Origin: Gellertiella hungarica
Lineage (GTDB): Bacteria > Pseudomonadota > Alphaproteobacteria > Rhizobiales > Rhizobiaceae
Direction of reading: 5' to 3'
Assembly (NCBI RefSeq): GCF_014197145.1
Contig: NZ_JACIEZ010000004.1
Coordinates: 339,708-403,707 of the forward strand
Length of the DNA stretch: 64,000 nt
Below, one piece after another: positions 35,299-44,460 of this stretch (position 1 is its first letter; each line of letters starts with the position of its first letter). The translations under genes were made by a program, and so were the position numbers. The notes beneath the pieces are model-generated. The model was not told the origin of the DNA and made no database searches. It saw only the letters and a program-made list of their open reading frames with translations.

Positions 35299-36180
35299 TC
35301 AGCGGCCGGCCATCTCCGCCGGCGGCCGGAGAAAGTCCTTTTCCATCTCGAACTGTCCGATGGGGGTTTTCTCGAAACCGGTGCGCGCCATGAAGCCGGG
35401 GGCAAGATCCTCCGGAACATTGGCGCCAACGACCAGATCGTCCTTGGCGAAACGGGCAGATACCGCGCCAACCAGGGCCTTGCCCCAGCCGCGCCCGCGC
35501 ATGGCCGGCTCGACGAACAGGGCGCGCAGCTGGACAATCCCGGCCCTCGGACCGGGTTCGACGATGGCAAAGGCCTTGTCATCAAGCGAAAGCCCTAGCG
35601 CGGGGGAAGCGATCGCGGCCAGGGTTTCCGGCGCGATCAGCCAGGGCAGCCCCGGCTCTTCCACCCTTGCCATGCGCCAGGCGATCGAAAAGGGATCAGT
35701 CTTGATGAGGGCGGAGGCGGACGGGCCTCTGACCGCATCCGCGGGCTTCCGATAACCGACGAGGCGACGGCGGCGCTGGAAGCCGAGCCGGGAATAGAGC
35801 CGCAGGGCGGGTTCGTTGATGTCGATCACCTCCAGCAGCATCCGGCGGTCTCCCAGCCTGTGCAGGTCATCGATGATTTCTCCGAGGGCGAGGCTGCCGA
35901 CCCCGCAATTGCGGTGGGAGGGCACGATGCCCATTGCCGCCACCCGCGCCGTCCAGCCCCTGCGGGCAATGAGAACGATGGCGACCGGGCGTCCCCTGTC
36001 GGTCATCACCCGGCTTGCCTGGAGGTCGAGGTTCTCGCGCCGGAAACGGCCGTCGAACAGGTCCGCATCCATGGCGAGGGGCACGATGTAGCCCTCGAAG
36101 CAGGCGGTCAGGATCTCCGCCAAAGCACGGGTCGAATAGGCGGTCGCGGGATGGCTTTCAATCTGGTCTGGCCGAGGCAT
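35299..36180 (-). CDS. Tandem-domain GNAT N-acetyltransferase
   Basis: The 293-aa product (ATG 36180) contains two GNAT folds. The first has VAAMGIVPSHRNCGVGSLALGE (about residues 80-100); the second has ALFVEPAMRGRGWGKALVGAVS (about residues 220-240), each with an acetyl-CoA pyrophosphate-loop pattern (RxxGxGxx or near). The substrate is unknown. A good promoter lies about 150 bp upstream on the same strand. No functional tie to the neighbouring mgd operon is evident. Confidence 0.75.
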   Translation of the reverse strand: MPRPDQIESHPATAYSTRALAEILTACFEGYIVPLAMDADLFDGRFRRENLDLQASRVMTDRGRPVAIVLIARRGWTARVAAMGIVPSHRNCGVGSLALGEIIDDLHRLGDRRMLLEVIDINEPALRLYSRLGFQRRRRLVGYRKPADAVRGPSASALIKTDPFSIAWRMARVEEPGLPWLIAPETLAAIASPALGLSLDDKAFAIVEPGPRAGIVQLRALFVEPAMRGRGWGKALVGAVSARFAKDDLVVGANVPEDLAPGFMARTGFEKTPIGQFEMEKDFLRPPAEMAGR

Positions 36181-36332
36181 GGTGCTGCATATCCGGGGTT
36201 GGAGGAAGGGGGAGGATGCAGGCAAGGGCGGCTTCGGGGCAATCCGGGCGCTTTGGGGTAAGGGCGCCCTGGGAAAGCCGGTCGCCGATCCGCCCTTGCC
36301 GAGACCGGCAGCGAGGCCGGCCTGCGGGAATC

Positions 36333-36360
36333 ATTATCAGGGACCTGATACTGAGGTCAA
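36333..36360 (-). promoter_or_regulatory. Sigma70-like promoter of the GNAT gene
   Basis: Read on the minus strand, TTGACC at 36360-36355 is separated by 16 bases from GATAAT at 36338-36333. This is one of the best promoter matches in the window and lies in the 224-bp gap before the GNAT start. Confidence 0.5.
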
Positions 36361-36404
36361 GAGCGGGGAGAAGGCCGGAGTGCCCCCGACCGGGGCGGGC
36401 GGGG

Positions 36405-36809
36405 TTACGACCTTGGCGTTGCGTTCCGGTCCTTCGCCCGCAGAGCCTCCAGCAGCAGGTCCTGCATCAGGCGCTGCAGCTCGTCCGTTGCCCTTCGCAC
36501 CCTGGCCATGGCCTCCCGCACCTCGTCCTCGCGGACCGGAGTGGCACCGGCGCTGGCGCTGAGATCGCGCCGCGCCTCCCGCAGGGCACGGAGCGCCCTT
36601 GCGGTCTCCACCCGGTTTTCCTTCAGAAGCCGCCGGAATTCCCGTCGCACATCCTCGGAATAGCCGCCCAGCGGACGATCGGCGAGCATGGACCGGACCG
36701 GCTCGTCGCGCTGGACCTTGAGCACGTAGCCCAGCAGGAAGAAGTTTCCTGCCAGCGACAGACCCAGAAGCACCGCGAGGATGAGCCTTGCAGGGGAGAG
36801 GTTTCTCAT
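36405..36809 (-). CDS. Spy/CpxP-like periplasmic heavy-metal-sensor family protein
   Basis: The 134-aa protein begins with a membrane anchor or uncleaved signal (LILAVLLGLSLAGNFFLLGYVL, about residues 9-29), then a helical charged domain with DVRREFRRLLKEN and TDELQRLMQDLLLEALRAK, the pattern of the periplasmic Metal_resist family. ATG 36809 overlaps the upstream stop (ATGA). It is last in the operon with the ECF sigma factor and putative anti-sigma gene, so it may bind metal or misfolded envelope protein and signal to them. Confidence 0.75.
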   Translation of the reverse strand: MRNLSPARLILAVLLGLSLAGNFFLLGYVLKVQRDEPVRSMLADRPLGGYSEDVRREFRRLLKENRVETARALRALREARRDLSASAGATPVREDEVREAMARVRRATDELQRLMQDLLLEALRAKDRNATPRS

Positions 36810-37258
36810 GGCTTGTCTCCTTCGGCTTCCGCCTCGGCGATGGTATCGGCAAGCTCGGCCGGCGGCGCACCGACGGCAAGCGCGAGAAGGAACGCATCCG
36901 ATCGGTCCGTCCTGACCCCGGCGGCGAAATATCCGCCGGCGGAGCAGACGGCCAGCGCAAGCGCAAGGCCCGCCGCCGCCTGTCGGGGCGACCCGGTGCG
37001 CAGGTCCGGCAGGAGCCCGAAAACGCGCCGCTCCGGATGCCGGCCGATCCGGCTCAGCACCTTGCGGGCGAGATGGCTTTCGTCCGTCGGCCGAAGGCTC
37101 GCCTCCAGCACAAACCGGTCCAGCATGGCATCCTCTCCCCGCTCCGTGCCGCTCACCCGGCCGAGGAAGATAAGGCCCTCCGCGCGGAAGGGGGCCGGCC
37201 AGGCCTCGACATCCTCCCCGAACCGGGATTTCAGCCGTTCGAATTCGCCCCGCGTCAT
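36806..37258 (-). CDS. Putative membrane anti-sigma factor
   Basis: The 150-aa protein has a soluble N-terminal region (GEFERLKSRFGEDVEAWP, then helical LDRFVLEASLRPT) and a single membrane helix near residues 93-112 (AAAGLALALAVCSAGGYFAAG). ATG 37258 overlaps the sigma-factor stop (ATGA), the usual arrangement of sigma/anti-sigma pairs, and follows AAGGA by seven bases. No recognisable anti-sigma zinc motif is present, so the role rests on position and topology. Confidence 0.6.
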   Translation of the reverse strand: MTRGEFERLKSRFGEDVEAWPAPFRAEGLIFLGRVSGTERGEDAMLDRFVLEASLRPTDESHLARKVLSRIGRHPERRVFGLLPDLRTGSPRQAAAGLALALAVCSAGGYFAAGVRTDRSDAFLLALAVGAPPAELADTIAEAEAEGDKP

Positions 37259-37875
37259 ATCCATTTCCTTTCATTTCCGCCCTGTGGCGCGCGGGTGCCG
37301 GAGATCCCCGCCCTCAGGGACCGCCTTGCCCGGACGAGCAGCTGCTCCACGGCGCCCGGACTTGTCTTCATGACCTCGGCGATGGCCGGAACATCGAGAT
37401 CGGCCACCGCGCGCAGAAGGATTGCCATGCGCTGCCGCTCCGGCAGCGCGTCGAGGCCGGCGCGCACCAGCGTCAGCTCCTGCCGCGCGCCAACCAGAAT
37501 GTCGGCTTCCGGATCCCCGGAAGGAAGCCGCTCGTCCATGCCTTCGAGCCCGACGAAGACCCGCAGGCGGCGCCACCGCCGGACATCGATGCAGCGGTTG
37601 GCGGCGATGCGATAGAGCCATGTGGTGGCCTTCCCCTTTCGCGGATCGAACCCGCCGGCATGTTTCCACACCGACAGGAACACGTCCTGGACGATATCCT
37701 CCGCCTCGTCGCTGCGGCCGAGATAGCGCCCGGCGAACAGCCTCAGACCCCTGCCGTGCCGGTCGATCAGCCGGCCGAGGGCAAGCGGGTCGCCGGCAGC
37801 GATCCGCGCGACGAGCGCCTCGTCGACCTGATCCTGGGGCGGGATTTCGCCCGAAGGCGTTTCTTGCGCTTCCAC
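37255..37875 (-). CDS. ECF-family RNA polymerase sigma factor
   Basis: The 206-aa protein shows region 2 (LGRSDEAEDIVQDVFLSVWKH, then WLYRIAANRCIDVRRW, about residues 52-101) and region 4 (LPERQRMAILLRAVADLDVPAIAEV then SPGAVEQLLVRARRSLR, about residues 145-190). Start GTG 37875, six bases after the stop of an upstream secreted-protein gene. It probably directs transcription of this operon in response to an envelope or metal signal relayed by the downstream membrane proteins. Confidence 0.9.
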   Translation of the reverse strand: MEAQETPSGEIPPQDQVDEALVARIAAGDPLALGRLIDRHGRGLRLFAGRYLGRSDEAEDIVQDVFLSVWKHAGGFDPRKGKATTWLYRIAANRCIDVRRWRRLRVFVGLEGMDERLPSGDPEADILVGARQELTLVRAGLDALPERQRMAILLRAVADLDVPAIAEVMKTSPGAVEQLLVRARRSLRAGISGTRAPQGGNERKWI

Positions 37876-37881
37876 GCCGGA

Positions 37882-38259
37882 TCATCTCCGGTGCCAGCGA
37901 AAGCCGATGCCCACATCGCCGCCTGGACCGGCATGGAGGCCGAAGGACCGCACGCTCCCGACGCCGCGGGCCGTCACCACGCTGCCCGAACGGGTGCGCC
38001 CTTCCGGCCCGGTCGCGGTGTAGGTCCGGCGGCATCGGTCGACGACGCCATCGTGGCACCGGGACTGCGCGGTATAGGTGGCCCCGTTCTTTCCGACCCG
38101 CGTCGTCTCGCCGAAGTAGAACCTCCCGTCCCGGGTGACGCTGCGGGTGATCTCGCCGCCCCGCAGCGTATCGCGGCTCCATTCCGCCGCCGCCGAGGGC
38201 AGGGGCGCGATGAGGAGGAAAAGTCCCGTTGCTGCCAGCATTGCCTTGAAACCGTTCAT
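37882..38259 (-). CDS. Secreted hypothetical protein
   Basis: The 125-aa product (ATG 38259) has a clear signal peptide, MNGFKAMLAATGLFLLIAP followed by LPSAAA, and a small Gly- and Arg-rich mature domain with two Cys that could form a disulfide (SRCHDGVVDRCRRTY). It lies 51 bp after an EF-hand gene and six bases before the sigma-factor gene, so it is probably part of the same transcript. Function unknown. Confidence 0.65.
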   Translation of the reverse strand: MNGFKAMLAATGLFLLIAPLPSAAAEWSRDTLRGGEITRSVTRDGRFYFGETTRVGKNGATYTAQSRCHDGVVDRCRRTYTATGPEGRTRSGSVVTARGVGSVRSFGLHAGPGGDVGIGFRWHRR

Positions 38260-38310
38260 GTTTCCGATCTCCCTGTGGTGGTGACCTGTTGCCTCGTCCA
38301 TGGTTCCTGC

Positions 38311-38748
38311 CTAGCGATCGGCCATCGCCGCGCGCACGGCCTTCAGCTCCGCGCCCGAAAGCGAGCCGTCGCCATCGCGGTCGGCCAGATCGAAAAGGAA
38401 GGTGCGGGCCCGGAACTCCTCCGACGAGACCTTCGCGTCGCCATCGGCATCGAGGCGGCGCATGTCCTTGCGAATGCGTGCCTGGAGCACCACCGCCCGG
38501 TCCATGATCGCATCCTGGATCCGTTCCGTTTCCTCCCGGTCGATGGTCCCGTCGCCGTTGAGATCCATGCGGGCAAAGAGGCGTGCACGCGCGTGGACGG
38601 CTTCCTCCCGGGAAACGGCCCCGTCCCCGTTCTCGTCGAGCCGGTCGGCAAGCAGCGGCGATGCCTGCGCATGTGCAGGCATCGCAAGGAGGAGCGAAGC
38701 ACCCAGGAGGGCGGTCCGCGGAAGGAATGCAGGGATTGAACGGGTCAT
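38311..38748 (-). CDS. Periplasmic protein with four EF-hands
   Basis: The 145-aa protein has a signal peptide (to about MPAHAQA) and four EF-hand loops: DENGDGAVSREE, DLNGDGTIDREE, DADGDAKVSSEE and DRDGDGSLSGAE. It is therefore probably a calcium- or other metal-binding periplasmic protein. It heads the operon containing the ECF sigma factor, and another four-EF-hand gene diverges from it, so calcium or metal sensing in the envelope is the suggested theme. Confidence 0.8.
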   Translation of the reverse strand: MTRSIPAFLPRTALLGASLLLAMPAHAQASPLLADRLDENGDGAVSREEAVHARARLFARMDLNGDGTIDREETERIQDAIMDRAVVLQARIRKDMRRLDADGDAKVSSEEFRARTFLFDLADRDGDGSLSGAELKAVRAAMADR

Positions 38749-38978
38749 GTTCGTCTTCCTCTGTTTGTCTCTGTGAGCGCTGCCGGGTGGCAGCAACGGG
38801 ATGATTTACGGGGAAGAGCGCTCCCTCCTACGCAAGCCCGGCCACACGAGCCGGGTCGAAGCCCCAAACGGCGGCGATCCGTTCCGCGCCGGCGCCGGAA
38901 TGCGCGGTTGCGTAGGAGCAGCCCATCTCACCCGTAGATCCTGCCGTTGACAACACCCGGCATATCAAGGGGAAGACC

Positions 38979-39404
38979 ATGAACGTGAAACTGCTTGCCT
39001 GTCTGGCAGCGATCGCCGCCACCGGCAGCGCCTGCGCCGCGGACGGACAGAAGGCCCGCCAGGCATTCCGGCAAATGGACCGCAATGGCGACAGGACGCT
39101 CCAGTTCACCGAGATCGAGGCCGCCAGGGCAGCCTTGTTCGACCGGCTGGACGCCAATCGCAACGGCATCCTGGAAAAGGCCGAGGCGGAAGCCGCCCTT
39201 CTGCGCATGCGCGAAGAGAAAGGGCTTCACCGGATGGCGGGAGAGGGTTTGACCACTGAGGCCGGCGTGATGGATGCGGATGGCGACGGCCGCCTCACCC
39301 GGTCCGAATTCTCCCGCTTCATCCCCGACCGCGTGCGGCGCGCCGACAGCAACGGCGACGCCGCGCTTTCCCTGTCCGAACTGCGGGCGGCACGCCGCCG
39401 CTAG
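38979..39404 (+). CDS. Periplasmic EF-hand protein, divergent from the sigma-factor operon
   Basis: The 141-aa product has a signal peptide ending near GSACA and four EF-hand-like loops: DRNGDRTLQFTE, DANRNGILEKAE, DADGDGRLTRSE and DSNGDAALSLSE. Ribosome site AAGGGGAAG lies upstream of ATG 38979. It is a distant relative of the divergent EF-hand protein and could be controlled by the same sigma factor. Confidence 0.78.
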   Translation: MNVKLLACLAAIAATGSACAADGQKARQAFRQMDRNGDRTLQFTEIEAARAALFDRLDANRNGILEKAEAEAALLRMREEKGLHRMAGEGLTTEAGVMDADGDGRLTRSEFSRFIPDRVRRADSNGDAALSLSELRAARRR

Positions 39405-39438
39405 CCTCGGCACCGCTCCCACCAAGAGGAACCTTCCG

Positions 39439-39858
39439 ATGATGACGATGAAACCTGCCCGCTGGGCCTTCCTGAGCCTCCTCCTTCTTGCCCAGGCGAT
39501 ACCCGCCTCGGCCGGTCCCCTGCCCGTCCCGAAAAGCACGGCGGACATCGCCGGCCCGCTGATGGCGGTCACGCACTGGCGCGGCTTCTACCGGGTGAGG
39601 GGCGTCTACTTCTACAACGGCTATCGCGGGATCGTGGTGGCGCGTCCGGGGTATCGCTTCTACCGCGGATACTGGTTTCCCCCGGCAGCCTTCGCAGCAG
39701 GTGTGGCCGTCGGAAGAAGCACGCTGCCGGATGTGCCGGGACGCCTGAATGCGCACATGCGGTGGTGCTTCGAGCACTACCGCTCCTATCGCGCCTCCGA
39801 CAACAGCTATCAGCCCCACATCGGCCCCCGCCAGCAGTGCCGCTCCCCCTTCGCGTGA
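39439..39858 (+). CDS. BA14K-family secreted protein
   Basis: The 139-aa protein has a signal peptide and a Tyr- and Arg-rich middle (RVRGVYFYNGYRG). The C-terminal motif MRWCFEHYRSYRASDNSYQ followed by a Gly-x-Arg-x-x-Cys segment is diagnostic of the BA14K family found in Rhizobiales; Brucella relatives are immunoreactive and lectin-like. ATG 39439 has AAGAGGA upstream. It follows the EF-hand gene by 34 bp and is probably co-transcribed. Confidence 0.8.
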   Translation: MMTMKPARWAFLSLLLLAQAIPASAGPLPVPKSTADIAGPLMAVTHWRGFYRVRGVYFYNGYRGIVVARPGYRFYRGYWFPPAAFAAGVAVGRSTLPDVPGRLNAHMRWCFEHYRSYRASDNSYQPHIGPRQQCRSPFA

Positions 39859-40073
39859 GATTGCGCCCGCAACGGGTTCGGGCACCGGCCGCCTGCCCGC
39901 AGGCGCCCCTGCCCGCCCCGAAACGTCCCGCCCGTCCCGATCGCCGGGCGGGGCAAAGGCCGCCGCGCGGCCTGCGCAAACCGAACGGATGGCTCGCGAG
40001 CGCACGGCCGAACGCGGGCCCGCGCAGTCCGCCAGGGAATGAAGAAAGGAAACCGTCTACAGGGGAGAACAAA

Positions 40074-40163
40074 TGGCGGAGAAGGAGGGATTTGAACCCC
40101 CGATACCCTTGCAGGTATGCCGCATTTCGAGTGCGGTGCATTCAACCACTCTGCCACTTCTCC
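40074..40163 (-). tRNA. tRNA-Ser (anticodon CGA)
   Basis: On the minus strand the acceptor arm GGAGAAG pairs with CTTCTCC, the T-arm reads GGTTCAAATCC and CCA is encoded. The anticodon loop CTCGAAA gives anticodon CGA for UCG codons. The long variable arm and 90-base length are typical of tRNA-Ser. Confidence 0.95.
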
Positions 40164-40453
40164 GCAATCATGGTTGGCGCCGTGTCGACGCGGGGTGCTA
40201 CATAGCGGCGAAAATCGTCGCTTGCAAGGGCTTATCTCTCTGCTTTTCCTTCTTTTGCCTTGACAGATCGCGGCGCGGCACGTAATTGCCCACCCCATGC
40301 GTGATGGGATAGTCCCGTTCTGCACCCCTTCGCAATCTTTCCTTGCAGGGTTTCACCGGTGGCACCTTTCGGGGTACCGCCACATCCACGGACTGGCAAA
40401 AAGACGGCCGCGGCGACAGCCGAAGAGCCGGAACGGACATGAAAGGATAAAAA
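40164..40453. other. Gene-free leader region between tRNA-Ser and rplU
   Basis: No gene is seen in this 290-bp stretch. It contains the probable rplU promoter at 40260-40288, giving a 5' leader of about 160 bases. Such a leader may carry control structures, but none was recognised by eye. Confidence 0.5.
40260..40288 (+). promoter_or_regulatory. Sigma70-like promoter of rplU-rpmA
   Basis: TTGACA at 40260-40265 is followed after exactly 17 bases by TAATTG at 40283-40288, on the strand and at the position expected for rplU. Confidence 0.6.
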
Positions 40454-40771
40454 ATGTTCGCAGTCATCAAAACCGGCGGCAAGCAGTACCGCGTGGCAGC
40501 AAACGACGTGCTGACCATCGAGAAGCTCGAGGCAGATGCCGGTGCATCGGTAGAATTCAATGAAGTCCTGGTCGTTGGCGAAGGCGCCGACGCAGCGATC
40601 GGCGCGCCCTTCGTGGCCGGCGCCAAGGTCGTTGCCGAAGTCGTCGAGCACAACCGCGGCAAGAAGGTCATCGCCTTCAAGAAGCGCCGTCGCCAGAACT
40701 CCAAGCGTTCGCGCGGCCATCGCCAGCATCACACCGTTGTCCGCATCACGGACATCGTTGCCGGCAAGTAA
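40454..40771 (+). CDS. rplU: 50S ribosomal protein L21
   Basis: The 105-aa protein begins [15 protein letters not shown] and contains [20 protein letters not shown] with [16 protein letters not shown], all diagnostic of bacterial L21, a 23S rRNA-binding protein of the large subunit. It is followed after 37 bp by rpmA, the usual pairing. Confidence 0.98.
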   Translation: MFAVIKTGGKQYRVAANDVLTIEKLEADAGASVEFNEVLVVGEGADAAIGAPFVAGAKVVAEVVEHNRGKKVIAFKKRRRQNSKRSRGHRQHHTVVRITDIVAGK

Positions 40772-40808
40772 GCAGCATCGCACCAGAGCACATTAAAGGA
40801 GACATCCC

Positions 40809-41078
40809 ATGGCACACAAAAAAGCTGGCGGTTCTTCGCGCAACGGTCGCGATTCTGAATCCAAGCGCCTTGGCGTGAAGAAGTTCGGCGGCGAAGCCGT
40901 CATCGCAGGCAACATCATCGTTCGCCAGCGCGGCACCCAGTGGCATCCGGGCCAGAACGTCGGCCTCGGCAAGGACCATACGATTTTTGCGCTTACGGCC
41001 GGTAACGTGAACTACCGTACGAAGGCCAATGGCCGCGTGTACGTGTCCGTAATGCCGAAAGCGGAAGCTGCGGAATAA
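40809..41078 (+). CDS. rpmA: 50S ribosomal protein L27
   Basis: The 89-aa protein begins [19 protein letters not shown] and includes [19 protein letters not shown], the L27 signature. Its N-terminal tail reaches the peptidyl transferase centre. A rho-independent terminator follows. Confidence 0.98.
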   Translation: MAHKKAGGSSRNGRDSESKRLGVKKFGGEAVIAGNIIVRQRGTQWHPGQNVGLGKDHTIFALTAGNVNYRTKANGRVYVSVMPKAEAAE

Positions 41079-41150
41079 TAGCCGGAAGCACCTTCAAGCA
41101 GCCGGCGTCTCATCGACCCGGCTGACCCTCGCAAGGTCAAGTCCATCCGA

Positions 41151-41187
41151 AAAGGGAGATGAGGCGCCAGCCCCATCTCCCTTTTTT
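41151..41187 (+). terminator. Rho-independent terminator after rpmA
   Basis: Arms AAAGGGAGATG and CATCTCCCTTT enclose a 12-base loop and run into a T tract (TTTTTT), 73 bp after rpmA. Confidence 0.9.
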
Positions 41188-41210
41188 CTTGCCCAACGGA
41201 GGACTGAACC

Positions 41211-41843
41211 ATGCAAGCCGAATTGTTGAGAGAGGGACCATCCCGGTCCCCGGAAGAGCGGTTGAGGCCTGAAAGGTCGAGGACCGATTGCCCCGTCCTG
41301 CTGTCGGAGCGGCTCGTTCTGCGCGCCCCCCACACGGACGACATCGACGCCCTTGCCCATCTCGCCAATAACGCCAATGTCGCCACCATGGTCTCTCGCA
41401 TGCCGCATCCCTACACGACAGACGATGCCGCCGATTTCGTGCGACGCGCGAAAGCGGGCGTGATCGGCAAATGCGTCTATGCCATCACGCTTGCCGAAAA
41501 CGGCCACTTCCTCGGCTGCTGTGGCATCGAGCCGGTGGACGAGCGTACCGTCGAGATCGGCTACTGGCTGGGCGAACCCCACTGGAACCGCGGCTACATG
41601 ACCGAGGCCGCCCAGGTGCTCATCGACATGGTGTTCCGCACCCGCGTCGACGTGCAGCAGATCGATGCGCGCTGCCGGGTGACCAATGTCGGCTCGCGCC
41701 GGGTCATCCAGAAGTGCGGCTTCCAGTTCCAGGGCACCGGCATGGTGCCCTGCCAGGCGCTCGGCGCCATGGTGCCGGTCGAATGGTTCCGCCTCGACCG
41801 CAAGACCTGGATGTCGCTGCGGTCCTGGGGAGGTCAGCGATGA
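41211..41843 (+). CDS. GNAT acetyltransferase, RimJ/RimL type
   Basis: The 210-aa protein has the RimJ-like core: LSERLVLRAPHTDDIDALAHLA, IGYWLGEPHWNRGYMTEAAQVLID and a C-terminal ARCRVTNVGSRRVIQKCGFQ. The position between rpmA and obgE is common in Rhizobiales. It probably acetylates a protein N-terminus or small molecule; the substrate is unknown. It overlaps the following GNAT gene by four bases. Confidence 0.85.
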   Translation: MQAELLREGPSRSPEERLRPERSRTDCPVLLSERLVLRAPHTDDIDALAHLANNANVATMVSRMPHPYTTDDAADFVRRAKAGVIGKCVYAITLAENGHFLGCCGIEPVDERTVEIGYWLGEPHWNRGYMTEAAQVLIDMVFRTRVDVQQIDARCRVTNVGSRRVIQKCGFQFQGTGMVPCQALGAMVPVEWFRLDRKTWMSLRSWGGQR

Positions 41844-42421
41844 TCGCCCCCAGAACCTTCCAGGATTGCCGGGGCGGCTTCGCGCTGCCCTGGCTCACCG
41901 AAATCCGCACGGCGCGGCTTCATCTGAGGTCGCCCGTGCTCGAGGATGCGGAGGCGATTGCCGACGGGCTCGGCCGCTTTGCGGTCGCGCGGATGCTGCC
42001 GTCGCTGCCCTTTCCCTACGACCGGCAGGATGCGCTGGAATGGCTGCTGCCCCGTGCTTCGGGGGTTCAGTCCGGCTGGGCCTTTGCCATTGCCCGCGAA
42101 AACGGGCCGCTGATGGGCATCGTCTCCATCGAGCGGAGCGGGGATCGCTGGGTGCTCGGCTACTGGCTCTCGCCGCCCTACTGGGGCCAGCGCCTGGCGA
42201 GCGAGGCGGTCGAGGCGGTCGTCGACGCCTTCTTCGCGCATGCGCCGGGCGAAAGCCTCCATGCCAGCGTGCTCAGCGACAATCCGGCCTCCTTCTCGCT
42301 CCAGTCGCGGATGGGTTTCCGGATAACGGGGTGCCGGGAGGTCTATTGCCAGGCCCGCGGCGCGATGAAGACGCTGATCGAAACCGTCCTCGACGCGGAC
42401 GATGTCCGCAGGACGGCATGA
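41840..42421 (+). CDS. Second GNAT acetyltransferase, paralogue-like neighbour
   Basis: The 193-aa protein (ATG 41840, ATGA overlap) shows the same fold: TEIRTARLHLRSPVLEDAEAI, LGYWLSPPYWGQRLASEAVEAVV and VLSDNPASFSLQSRMGFRITG. It is co-transcribed with the first GNAT gene and probably arose by old duplication. Substrate unknown. Confidence 0.85.
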   Translation: MIAPRTFQDCRGGFALPWLTEIRTARLHLRSPVLEDAEAIADGLGRFAVARMLPSLPFPYDRQDALEWLLPRASGVQSGWAFAIARENGPLMGIVSIERSGDRWVLGYWLSPPYWGQRLASEAVEAVVDAFFAHAPGESLHASVLSDNPASFSLQSRMGFRITGCREVYCQARGAMKTLIETVLDADDVRRTA

Positions 42422-42446
42422 CAGGCGGCGCCGGCGGCTCGGGCAG

Positions 42447-43307
42447 TCACGAAAGCTCCACCCAGAGCGGAAAGTTATCCGAGCCGCGGGCGGCGGTGTC
42501 GATGCGGGCATCGGCAAGCCGGGGAAGAAGCGATGGGCTGACGAGCGCATAGTCGAGAAGCAGGCGTTCGCCCGCCCCGCCCGGCCCCTCCCAGCTGTAG
42601 CTGCCGGCGGCGCGCTTCTTCAGATGCGCCAGCGCATCGACCGGATGGGTGCGGCGCGGCACGCGGCCGTAGAAGGGGTCCGGCCTGCCGAAGAGCGCCT
42701 GGTATTCCGGGCTTTCCGGCTGCAGGTTGAAATCGCCGAGCGCGACGTAATCCTCCGGGGCCGGGGTATCGCCCATGCCGAATTCGTCGGCGCCGGTCAC
42801 CGCCACGCCCTCCTGCGGCGTGTCGGCCAGAAGGCGCTGCAGCACCGCGATCTGGCCGAGGCGCTCCTCGGGGGAGATGTGGTCGAGATGGACGGAATAG
42901 ACCCGCAGCGGCCCCTCGGGCGTCGCGATCACCGCCTCCAGCGCCGAGCGCTGCAGGTTGAGGCGGTCATAGGTGCGGCTGCGCGGCAGCAACAGCCCGC
43001 GCACGGAGAGGATCGGATGGCGCGAGAGGATCATGTTGCCGAACTGCAGGCGGTGGGCCACCACCCGGCCCTCGCGGCGCTCCATGTTGAGCAGCAGGTC
43101 GACGGGGGCGTGAAAGCAGGAGAAGTGCTCGGGAAAGCGCGCCTCGAGCCCGGCCACCAGATCGGCATAGCCGTTGCGGGCAAAGTTGCGCGTCACCTCC
43201 TGCAGCGCGATGATGTCGGCCCCGGCAAGGCTTGCGGCGATGCGGTCGAGGTCGTATTTCTGGTCGAGGCCGATGCCGTACTGGATATTATAACTGACGA
43301 GTTTCAC
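42447..43307 (-). CDS. Endonuclease/exonuclease/phosphatase-family protein
   Basis: From GTG 43307 the 286-aa product has EEP-superfamily motifs: KLVSYNIQYGIG (Asn), ALQEVTRN (metal-binding Glu), SRHPIL, VHLDHISPEER (catalytic His/Asp), ALGDFNLQPES and a final SDNFPLWVEL (Asp-His-type end, here SDNFP). It may act on nucleic acid or on phospholipid-like phosphodiesters. GTG 43307 was chosen because GGAGGT lies 11 bases upstream and it leaves room for the divergent obgE promoter. Confidence 0.8.
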   Translation of the reverse strand: MKLVSYNIQYGIGLDQKYDLDRIAASLAGADIIALQEVTRNFARNGYADLVAGLEARFPEHFSCFHAPVDLLLNMERREGRVVAHRLQFGNMILSRHPILSVRGLLLPRSRTYDRLNLQRSALEAVIATPEGPLRVYSVHLDHISPEERLGQIAVLQRLLADTPQEGVAVTGADEFGMGDTPAPEDYVALGDFNLQPESPEYQALFGRPDPFYGRVPRRTHPVDALAHLKKRAAGSYSWEGPGGAGERLLLDYALVSPSLLPRLADARIDTAARGSDNFPLWVELS

Positions 43308-43362
43308 GATAGTCTTTGACCTCCGAAGACACCGGCTATATCGAGTAGCCTCCTTAGCATGA

Positions 43363-44457
<1,095 letters not shown>

Positions 44458-44460
44458 CAG

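Noticed and set aside
38947..38952. TTGACA before the plus-strand EF-hand gene
   Set aside because: A -10 box at normal spacing would overlap the ribosome site and start codon.
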